11,837 nucleotides of DNA, taken from the NCBI GenBank assembly GCA_945907085.1, contig CAMDSS010000039.1, positions 1 to 11,837 of the forward strand. Direction: 5' to 3'. The translations under genes and the position numbers were made by a program. Positions 6,256-11,837 of the stretch are shown here, piece after piece (within the stretch, counting starts at the first letter, position 1; every line of letters begins with the position of its first letter). The notes beneath the pieces are model-generated. The model saw nothing but the letters and a program-made list of their open reading frames with translations, was not told where the DNA came from and did no database searches. This DNA is from Cyanobium sp. NIES-981. GTDB lineage: Bacteria; Cyanobacteriota; Cyanobacteriia; PCC-6307; Cyanobiaceae.

Positions 6256-7022
6256 AGGCTTTTTTCAAACAGGGCAAGCATCTCGTGCCAGCCCAGGGCG
6301 GCAGCTTCGGCGTTGTAGTCGGAGCGGGCATCACAGAGAAAACCGTGGCCAGCCCCGGGGGCCACCAGCAGGCGCCGTTCCAGGGGAGCGCCTGGCTGGT
6401 CTTGCCTGGCTAATCGATCTGCCGACAAGGCTGCAGCGATCGCCTGCTGCTCCTCGAGGGGCATCAAGGGATCCTGCTCGCCGCACACGCAGAGGAGATG
6501 GCCCTGGATCTGGGGCAGCACCGCCAGGGTGGGCTCCCCGCCCCCGGGGCGAAAGCTGGACACCCTGGCCCCATAGAAGGCACAGGTGGCGCGCACCGCC
6601 GGCAAGGTGGCGGCCAGCAGCGCCAAGTGGCCACCAAAGCAAAAACCCACACAGCCGATCTCCTGGCCCAGTTGCTGGCCTTGCAACCAGGTGATGGCCC
6701 GCTGGGCATCGGCCAAGAAGGTTTCGGCGGTTACCGCATCCCGGTGCTCCCGCCCGGCGGCCAGCCCGGCTGGGTCGTAGCCCATGTGCAGCCCTGGAGC
6801 CGTGCGCTCGAAGATCGGCATCGCCAAGGCCGCGTAGCCCTCGCCGGCCAAACGGTCGGCCACGCTGCGCACCCAACCGTTGAGCCCAAACACCTCGGGG
6901 AACACCAGCACGGCACCGCGCAGCCCCTGCTCGGGCACGGACCACCAGCAGCGCAGCAGGGGCTGTTCACTGTCCTTGCCAGGAGCCGGTGGAATCTCAA
7001 TCCATTGGGAGCGGATGGCCAA
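6252..7022 (-). CDS. Dienelactone hydrolase family protein (alpha/beta hydrolase)
   Basis: A 256-residue cytosolic alpha/beta hydrolase of the dienelactone hydrolase family (carboxymethylenebutenolidase-like). The Cys-His-Asp triad is visible: Cys128 in GFCFGGHLAL, Asp184 in CGEQDPLMP and His226 in APGAGHGFLCD. FPEVFGLNGWVRSVADRLA (41-59) supplies the conserved Glu43 near the nucleophile. The real substrate is unknown; no chlorocatechol or aromatic pathway genes are nearby, so a housekeeping ester or lactone role is more likely. The start is uncertain. There is no ATG in the N-terminal region; TTG at 7022 (MAIRSQWIEIP) puts the core at the expected distance, and TTG at 7040 would add six residues. 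The frame is open to 7178 but the extra residues look non-coding. Convergent with infC (4-base TTAA overlap) and divergent from the GntR gene. Confidence 0.88.
   Translation of the reverse strand: MAIRSQWIEIPPAPGKDSEQPLLRCWWSVPEQGLRGAVLVFPEVFGLNGWVRSVADRLAGEGYAALAMPIFERTAPGLHMGYDPAGLAAGREHRDAVTAETFLADAQRAITWLQGQQLGQEIGCVGFCFGGHLALLAATLPAVRATCAFYGARVSSFRPGGGEPTLAVLPQIQGHLLCVCGEQDPLMPLEEQQAIAAALSADRLARQDQPGAPLERRLLVAPGAGHGFLCDARSDYNAEAAALGWHEMLALFEKSL
6436..6443. repeat. HIP1 octamer GCGATCGC
   Basis: A perfect copy of the highly iterated palindrome of cyanobacterial genomes, inside the dienelactone hydrolase gene. It supports the cyanobacterial assignment. Confidence 0.8.
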
Positions 7023-7059
7023 GCGCGCGGGGCAGGTCAAACCATTGTGAAAGCGCGGC

Positions 7060-7087
7060 CTTATGCCAACCGGGCAATTGTCACCAA
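7060..7087 (-). promoter_or_regulatory. Possible promoter of the dienelactone hydrolase gene
   Basis: On the minus strand TTGGTG (7087-7082) and CATAAG (7065-7060) are 16 bp apart and lie 20 to 38 bp upstream of the two possible TTG starts. The -10 matches four of six consensus bases but lacks both the first and last T. It sits in the 113-bp divergent spacer shared with the GntR gene, so a regulator bound here could affect both genes. This is weak evidence, by eye only. Confidence 0.22.
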
Positions 7088-7135
7088 GCCCGATGCTCCG
7101 TAAGGTGGCCACCAGCCCATCTGGCCCACCCCGGC

Positions 7136-8125
7136 GTGCGATTCCACATCCAGCAGGAAAGCGACATTCCGGCGTCAACCCAGCTGTACAACCAAATTTG
7201 CTTCGCGATCGCTGCCCGGCATTACCCCCCAGGCCACCGCTTACCCAGTACGCGGCAGCTGGCCATGCAAACCGGCCTGCACCGCAACACGATCAGCAAG
7301 GTGTACAGGCAGCTGGAAACCGATGGGGTGGTGGAAGCCATGGCCGGATCGGGCATCTACGTGCGCGACCAGCAGAAACCCCGGGAACTCAAGGCGCCAC
7401 CGGGGCCCCGTAGCCGGGCCCTGCCAGACATCGACCGCGACGTGCGCCAAGGCATCGATGGCCTGCTCAATGCCGGCTGCACCCTGCAACAGGCCCGCGA
7501 CCTGTTCACCCGGGAAATCGATTGGCGCCTGCGCTGCGGCGCCCGGGTTTTGGTGAGCACCCCAAAAGAAGACATCGGCGCCTCCCTGCTGATTGCAGAA
7601 GAACTGAGCCCCAACCTCGAAGTACCCGTGGAGGTGGTGCCCATGGAGGAGCTCGAAGCGGTGCTGACGGCCTCCAACAACGGCACGGTGGTGACCAGCC
7701 GCTACTTCCTGCAACCGGTGGAAGAGATCGCCAAACGCCACGGGGTTCGGGCGGTGCCGGTGGATCTCAATGACTTCCGCCAGGAACTGGAGATCCTTAA
7801 GGAACTGCGCCAGGGCAGCTGCGTGGGGCTGGTGAGCATCAGCCCGGGGATCCTGCGGGCAGCGGAGGTGATCCTGCACAGCATGCGGGGCAGCGAACTG
7901 CTGGTGATGACCGCCAACCCCGACGTGGGCAGCCGCCTGCTGGCGCTACTGCGCGCATCCAGCCACGTGTTGTGCGACAAGCCGAGCCTGGCCTTGGTGG
8001 AGCAAAGCCTGCGCCAAAACAGGAGCCAATTGATGCGCATGCCAGCCGTGCACTGCGCCCAGAGTTACCTCGGGGCCGCCACGATCGATGCCCTCCGCAA
8101 GGAGATTGGCCTGCTGGGAGCCTGA
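7136..8125 (+). CDS. GntR-family transcriptional regulator
   Basis: A 329-residue DNA-binding regulator. The N-terminal winged helix-turn-helix is clear: STQLYNQICFAIAARHYPPG (14-33), then RLPSTRQLAMQTGLHRN (35-51) with the recognition helix around 48-60, and the wing DGVVEAMAGSGIYVR (63-77). The C-terminal half (about 95-329) is not an obvious FCD, UTRA or aminotransferase domain. It contains alternating strand/helix blocks such as RVLVSTPKEDIGASLLIAEE, GTVVTSRYFLQPVEEIAK and SCVGLVSISPGILRAAEVI, possibly a two-lobed ligand-binding fold; this is inference. GTG at 7136 was chosen because the protein then starts directly at RFHIQQESDIPAS before the HTH; an in-frame ATG at 6989 would run back through the divergent gene's start. 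cysE follows after only 4 bp, so the two are almost certainly one transcript. The effector is unknown; the pairing suggests sulfur or cysteine metabolism. Confidence 0.88.
   Translation: MRFHIQQESDIPASTQLYNQICFAIAARHYPPGHRLPSTRQLAMQTGLHRNTISKVYRQLETDGVVEAMAGSGIYVRDQQKPRELKAPPGPRSRALPDIDRDVRQGIDGLLNAGCTLQQARDLFTREIDWRLRCGARVLVSTPKEDIGASLLIAEELSPNLEVPVEVVPMEELEAVLTASNNGTVVTSRYFLQPVEEIAKRHGVRAVPVDLNDFRQELEILKELRQGSCVGLVSISPGILRAAEVILHSMRGSELLVMTANPDVGSRLLALLRASSHVLCDKPSLALVEQSLRQNRSQLMRMPAVHCAQSYLGAATIDALRKEIGLLGA
7205..7212. repeat. HIP1 octamer GCGATCGC
   Basis: A perfect HIP1 copy within the HTH-coding part of the GntR gene, encoding Ala-Ile-Ala in the frame used. Confidence 0.8.
8117..8120 (+). 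promoter_or_regulatory. Ribosome binding site of cysE
   Basis: GGAG (within GGGAG) lies nine bases before the GTG at 8130 and inside the last codons of the GntR gene. It is the clearest Shine-Dalgarno in the window and supports GTG 8130 over the in-frame ATG at 8088. Confidence 0.55.
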
Positions 8126-8129
8126 CAAC

Positions 8130-8882
8130 GTGCTGAGAGCGATTCGGGCCGATTTGGCCATCATTCGCGAACGGGATCCGGCCGCCCGGGGCTTGCTGGA
8201 AATCCTTCTCTGCTACCCCGGCTTCCACGCCCTGGTGCTGCACCGCTTCAGCCACCGGCTTTGGGCGCTGGGCATGCCGCTAGTGCCGCGGCTGATGAGC
8301 CAAGCGGCGCGCCTGTTCACCGGTGTGGAAATTCACCCGGGTGCCCGCATCGGCAAGGGGGTGTTCATCGACCACGGCATGGGCGTGGTGATTGGTGAAA
8401 CCGCCGTGATCGGCGACCTCTGCCTGCTCTACCAAGGCGTGACCCTCGGGGGCACGGGGAAACAGGTGGGCAAGCGCCATCCCACCTTGATGGAGAACGT
8501 GGTGGTGGGAGCCGGCGCCAAGGTGCTGGGGGCAATCAGCGTGGGCGCCAACACCCGAATCGGGGCCGGCTCGGTGCTGGTGCGGGATGTGGGCCCCGAC
8601 AGCACGGTGGTGGGCATCCCCGGCCGGGTGATTCACCAATCCGGGGTGCGCATCGACCCGCTGGCCCACTCGGCCCTTCCGGATGCGGAAGCCCGGGTGA
8701 TCCGCAACCTGATGGAGAGGATCGACAGCCTCGAAACCGAACTCGCCCGCACCCAAGCCTGCCTGAGGGATCTGGCCGCCGGCAAACCGATCAGCGAAAC
8801 CTGCCGCGGTGAATCCCAAAACCTGAAAGATCGCGAAATCCTGGAGTTCCTGGGGGACAACCCTGGGTCAAGCCATGGCTGA
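8130..8882 (+). CDS. cysE: Serine O-acetyltransferase
   Basis: A 250-residue cytosolic enzyme that acetylates L-serine with acetyl-CoA to O-acetylserine, the precursor that cysteine synthase turns into cysteine. The N-terminal helical part is short (1-60, RADLAIIRERDPAARG). A left-handed beta-helix of hexapeptide repeats spans about 65-165: EIHPGARIGKGVFIDHGMG has the catalytic Asp81-His82 pair, LGGTGKQVGKRHPTL has His117, and NVVVGAGAKVLGAISVG follows. These match E. coli Asp157, His158 and His193. The C-terminal tail (about 170-250) is longer than in E. coli and charged, and ends FLGDNPGSSHG. It therefore lacks the terminal Ile that E. coli CysE inserts into the CysK active site. GTG at 8130 gives the usual LRAIRADL start and has a GGAG nine bases upstream. 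The gene is 4 bp downstream of the GntR gene; the stop codon is part of a hairpin shared with the secA 3' end. Confidence 0.95.
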   Translation: MLRAIRADLAIIRERDPAARGLLEILLCYPGFHALVLHRFSHRLWALGMPLVPRLMSQAARLFTGVEIHPGARIGKGVFIDHGMGVVIGETAVIGDLCLLYQGVTLGGTGKQVGKRHPTLMENVVVGAGAKVLGAISVGANTRIGAGSVLVRDVGPDSTVVGIPGRVIHQSGVRIDPLAHSALPDAEARVIRNLMERIDSLETELARTQACLRDLAAGKPISETCRGESQNLKDREILEFLGDNPGSSHG

Positions 8883-8899
8883 GCAAAGAATGCTCAGCC
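8877..8899. terminator. Hairpin between convergent cysE and secA, probable bidirectional terminator
   Basis: GGCTGAGCA (8877-8885) and TGCTCAGCC (8891-8899) form a perfect 9-bp stem with a 5-nt loop (AAGAA). The cysE TGA (8880-8882) is inside the left arm and the secA stop lies 14 bp to the right, so the stem ends both transcripts. Neither strand has a following T-run, so it may act as a 3'-end stabiliser or a weak terminator rather than a strong intrinsic one. Confidence 0.65.
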
Positions 8900-8912
8900 G
8901 AATCAAGAATCC

Positions 8913-11813
8913 CTAGCTAAGTACGGCAGCCTCAGGCTCAGCATCCATCCGGGGCTGGAACATGAACATCGAATAGATCACGTTGCGCCGCATCTGGGTC
9001 ATCATCTCGAGGAACATGTCATAGCCCTCATTCTTGTATTCAATCAGGGGATCCTTCTGGCCGTAGCCGCGCAGACCCACGGATTCGCGCAACGCCTCCA
9101 TTGACTGCAGGTGCTCCCGCCAGAGGGTATCGATTTGCTGAAGGATGAAATACCGCTCCGCTTCCCGCATTAAGCCCGGCCGCTGCTGGTCAACCTGGCC
9201 CTCCTTGATGTCGTAGGCATTGCGCATCTGCTCTTGCAGAAACGCCTTGAGCTCCTCCATCTGCAGGCCCTGGAGTTGATCGGGGGAGAGGTCTTCCAGG
9301 AGATAGATAAATTCCTTCACCTTGCCAAGAAGATTGGCCAAATCCCACTCTTCAGGGGGCAGATCGGGATTCACATAGGCCTCGACGATGTCGACGATTG
9401 TTCGCTCGCCATAGCCAATCACCTGCTGCTTCAGCTCCCGGCCCTCCAGCACCCGCCGGCGCTCCACATAGACGGCCTTGCGCTGGTTGTTCATCACTTC
9501 GTCGTACTCAAACACCTGCTTACGGATGTCGTAGTAGTAGGTCTCCACCTTTTTCTGGGCCCCTTCCAAAGAACGGGTGAGCATGCCGGATTCGATCGGC
9601 ATGTCCTCTTCCACCCGAAAGGCATTCATCAGCCCTGCCACGCGCTCGCCACCAAAAATGCGCAACAGGTTGTCTTCCAGCGACAGGAAGAAGCGGGTGC
9701 TGCCAGGGTCACCCTGGCGGCCCGCCCGGCCCCGCAGCTGGTTGTCCACCCGGCGGGATTCATGGCGCTCGGTGCCGATCACATGCAGGCCGCCGGTGTC
9801 GCGCACCCGACCGTCCTCCTGGGTCACCACCACTTCGTACTCCGCCTTCACCTTGGCAATGCAATCGCGCAGGGCCTGGATCTGGGGGTCGTCGGTGGGG
9901 GCCTTTTCGGCTGCCTGGGCGATGCGATCTTCCAGCTCCAGCACCGTGAGGGCCCGATCGCCCCAGGCCTTCACCAGATCCTTGGCCAGGTGGGCCAAGG
10001 CAGCATCGGCATCGGCTGAGAGGGCACAGGGGTAGAGGGCCCCAATGGCTCGGGCCTCACTGGGGGCCTTGAAGGCTGCAGCTGCAGAGGCATCAGCTCC
10101 ATTGGCGCCATTGGCGCCAGCAGAAAAACCGCCGCCCCCTTCGCTGGAACGCTGCAAGGGAATGGGCGGCTTGTGGCCCTCTTCCGGGCGCACCAGCTGG
10201 GGCAAAAGCACCTCGCGCAACTTGAGCCGCGCCATGTAATCGCTGTTGCCGCCAAGGATGATGTCGGTGCCGCGGCCCGCCATGTTGGTGGCGATGGTGA
10301 CCGCACCGGCCCGGCCGGCCTGGGCCACGATCTCAGCTTCCCGCTCCACGTTTTCCGGCTTGGCGTTGAGCAGGTTGTGGGGGATTTGCTGCTCGGCCAA
10401 AAGGGCTGAGAGAAGCTCGGATTTCTCCACGCTGGTGGTACCCACCAGCACCGGCCGGCCTTCCTTGTGAATGGCGGCCGTTTCATTGGCCACGGCCTGC
10501 CATTTGGCCGGCTCGGTTTTGTAAACCTGGTCGGTCCAATCGGAGCGGGAGCGCACCCGGTTGGTGGGCACGATCGTGACCTCGAGTTTGTAGGTCTTCT
10601 CGAATTCGACCTCCTCGGTTTTGGCCGTGCCGGTCATGCCCGCCAGGCGCGGATAGAGCAGGAAGAAGTTTTGATAGGTGATTGAAGCCAGGGTTTGGGT
10701 TTCGGGCTGGATCGCCAACTCTTCCTTGGCTTCAATGGCCTGGTGCTGGCCATCACTCCAGCGGCGACCAGGCATCACCCGGCCGGTGAATTCATCCACG
10801 ATCACCGCATCAGTGCCGCGCACGATGTAGTTGACATCCTTGATGAACAGCTCCTTGGCCTTGAGGGCATTGTTGATGTAGTGGGCCCAGGGATCTTCTG
10901 GATTGAACAAATCGGCCACACCCAGCATCTGCTCGGCCTTGCCATAGCCCTCATCGGTGAGGGTCACATTGCGCTGCTTCTCATCAACTTCGTAGTCGCC
11001 CTCGGGGTCAATGCCGTCTTTGCCCATCTCGTCGGCGCGTTCCAGCTGCGCTGCCACTTCCGCTGCCCGGCGGTACTTCTCCTGGGGCCGCTCCACCTGG
11101 CCTGAAATGATTAAGGGCGTGCGCGCTTCATCAATCAGGATGGAATCCACCTCGTCGATCACGCAGAAGTAGGGATCGCGCTGCACCACCTCAGCGATGT
11201 CATTCGCCATGTTGTCGCGCAGGTAATCGAAGCCCAGCTCGGAGTTGGTGGCGTAGGTGATGTCGCAGCCGTAATTGCGACGCCGCTCCGGCGGAGACAT
11301 GTCCTGCTGGATCAGGCCCACCGAGAGGCCCAAAAAGCGATGCACCTGGCCCATCCACTCGGCATCACGCCGGGCCAGGTAGTCGTTCACCGTGACCACG
11401 TGCACGCCCCGGCCCGTGAGGGCATTGAGGTAGGCCGGCAGGGTGGCCACCAAAGTTTTGCCCTCGCCTGTCTTCATCTCGGCGATCTGGCCCTCGTGTA
11501 GCACCATGCCGCCGATCAGCTGCACATCGAAGTGGCGCATGCCCAGCACCCGCTTGCCGGCTTCGCGCACCACGGCAAAGGCCTGGGGCAGCAACTCATC
11601 AAGCAGGGCCTTTTCGCGGGTAGCGATCGCCGTGGTACTGCCGCCCGCTGCGGCGCCATTCGCCAGCTTCTGGCGAAATTCACTGGTGAGCCCGCGCAGC
11701 TCGTCATCGCTGAGGGGAGCGATCTCCTCCTCCAGCAGGTTGATGTCGGAGACCAGGGGCTGGTAGCGCTTCAGCTTGCGGGCATTGGGATCACCCAGCA
11801 GCAGCTTGAGCAT
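8913..11813 (-). CDS. secA: Preprotein translocase ATPase SecA
   Basis: A 966-residue motor that drives precursor proteins through SecYEG at the plasma and thylakoid membranes. Walker A MKTGEGKT (113-120). ITYATNSELGFDYLRDNM (185-202) and the DEAD-type VIDEVDSILIDEART (218-232) complete NBD1. The preprotein cross-linking domain follows, around 230-370. NBD2 has TNMAGRGTDIILGG (509-522) and VIGTERHESRRVDNQLRGRAGRQGDPG (678-704). The scaffold/wing regions include FEYDEVMNNQRKAVY (768-782), and the C-terminal helices end YSMFMFQPRM. Two features differ from E. coli SecA. A roughly 150-residue insert (about 525-672) lies between the NBD2 motifs, partly low-complexity. There is also no C-terminal Cys/His zinc domain; the protein stops at PEAAVLS, as is usual in cyanobacteria. 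ATG at 11813 matches the LKLLLGDPNARKLKRYQ start of relatives; an in-frame TTG at 11831 adds six residues. No Shine-Dalgarno is visible in the 24 bases present upstream. Confidence 0.98.
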   Translation of the reverse strand: MLKLLLGDPNARKLKRYQPLVSDINLLEEEIAPLSDDELRGLTSEFRQKLANGAAAGGSTTAIATREKALLDELLPQAFAVVREAGKRVLGMRHFDVQLIGGMVLHEGQIAEMKTGEGKTLVATLPAYLNALTGRGVHVVTVNDYLARRDAEWMGQVHRFLGLSVGLIQQDMSPPERRRNYGCDITYATNSELGFDYLRDNMANDIAEVVQRDPYFCVIDEVDSILIDEARTPLIISGQVERPQEKYRRAAEVAAQLERADEMGKDGIDPEGDYEVDEKQRNVTLTDEGYGKAEQMLGVADLFNPEDPWAHYINNALKAKELFIKDVNYIVRGTDAVIVDEFTGRVMPGRRWSDGQHQAIEAKEELAIQPETQTLASITYQNFFLLYPRLAGMTGTAKTEEVEFEKTYKLEVTIVPTNRVRSRSDWTDQVYKTEPAKWQAVANETAAIHKEGRPVLVGTTSVEKSELLSALLAEQQIPHNLLNAKPENVEREAEIVAQAGRAGAVTIATNMAGRGTDIILGGNSDYMARLKLREVLLPQLVRPEEGHKPPIPLQRSSEGGGGFSAGANGANGADASAAAAFKAPSEARAIGALYPCALSADADAALAHLAKDLVKAWGDRALTVLELEDRIAQAAEKAPTDDPQIQALRDCIAKVKAEYEVVVTQEDGRVRDTGGLHVIGTERHESRRVDNQLRGRAGRQGDPGSTRFFLSLEDNLLRIFGGERVAGLMNAFRVEEDMPIESGMLTRSLEGAQKKVETYYYDIRKQVFEYDEVMNNQRKAVYVERRRVLEGRELKQQVIGYGERTIVDIVEAYVNPDLPPEEWDLANLLGKVKEFIYLLEDLSPDQLQGLQMEELKAFLQEQMRNAYDIKEGQVDQQRPGLMREAERYFILQQIDTLWREHLQSMEALRESVGLRGYGQKDPLIEYKNEGYDMFLEMMTQMRRNVIYSMFMFQPRMDAEPEAAVLS
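10101..10118. repeat. Tandem 9-bp repeat in the SecA insert
   Basis: ATTGGCGCC occurs twice head to tail. A degenerate third copy lies next to it (10092-10100, 6 of 9 identical), so the protein reads Gly-Ala-Asn, Gly-Ala-Asn, Gly-Ala-Asp around residues 566-574. It sits in a Gly/Ala-rich stretch (557-582) and is a likely site of slippage-driven length change. Confidence 0.7.
11623..11630. repeat. HIP1 octamer GCGATCGC
   Basis: A perfect HIP1 copy in the N-terminal part of secA. It encodes Ala-Ile-Ala at residues 62-64, within a Gly/Ala/Thr-rich linker (about 51-65). Confidence 0.8.
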
Positions 11814-11837
11814 GGGAAAACGGCCTACCAAACCTGT

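Noticed and set aside
6989..7135. GntR protein starting at ATG 6989
   Set aside because: It would overlap the divergent hydrolase coding region and add 49 residues of atypical composition before the HTH.
7023..7178. Hydrolase extended to 7178 on the minus strand
   Set aside because: The extra residues cross the divergent regulator's start and do not resemble the family's N-terminus.
9234..10019. Open frame of 261 codons on the plus strand opposite secA
   Set aside because: Antisense shadow; composition reflects the complement of secA codons and no motif is recognisable.
1..11837. Search for tRNA, rRNA, CRISPR, insertion sequences, attachment sites and toxin-antitoxin or defence genes
   Set aside because: None seen. 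All intergenic spaces are under 200 bp and the genes are ordinary chromosomal ones.

Overview
The window looks like a piece of a GC-rich picocyanobacterial chromosome (Cyanobium / high-GC Synechococcus type). The assignment rests on remembered family features, not a database search. They are a picocyanobacterial-type SecA with no C-terminal zinc domain and a long insert in nucleotide-binding domain 2, a short (656-residue) GyrB, a group 2-type sigma factor N-terminus, a cyanobacterial-type CysE, three copies of the HIP1 octamer GCGATCGC, and few recognisable Shine-Dalgarno sequences. Nothing indicates plasmid, phage or island DNA: I see no transposase, integrase, tRNA, CRISPR array or long repeat.

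Layout from left to right. Positions 1-227 (minus) hold the N-terminal 75 residues of a sigma-70 family sigma factor that runs off the left edge. Next is mgtE (minus), a Mg2+ channel/transporter whose stop codon lies in a hairpin. A short divergent spacer leads to a glutathione peroxidase (plus). This converges on a small secreted SH3-like hypothetical gene (minus) that directly follows gyrB (minus) and overlaps its stop codon. A 171-bp divergent spacer separates gyrB from the miaA-infC pair (plus). infC converges on a dienelactone-hydrolase-family gene (minus), which is divergent from a GntR-family regulator (plus). The regulator is followed after 4 bp by cysE (plus). cysE converges on secA (minus), with a perfect 9-bp hairpin between them, and secA fills the rest of the window.

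Most genes are core: topology (gyrB), tRNA modification (miaA), translation initiation (infC), cysteine synthesis (cysE), protein export (secA) and Mg2+ homeostasis (mgtE). Packing is tight. Two of the three convergent junctions overlap by exactly four bases, with both stop codons read from one palindrome (CTAG, TTAA). The gyrB/hypothetical pair overlaps as TTGA. Every gap between neighbouring genes is under 300 bp.

I found no clear new multi-gene system. The items most worth a second look are the GntR-cysE pair, the gyrB-coupled exported protein, paired 15-bp direct repeats upstream of the sigma gene, a 28-codon Cys-containing short ORF overlapping the gpx start, and the low-complexity, HIP1-bearing insertions in SecA.
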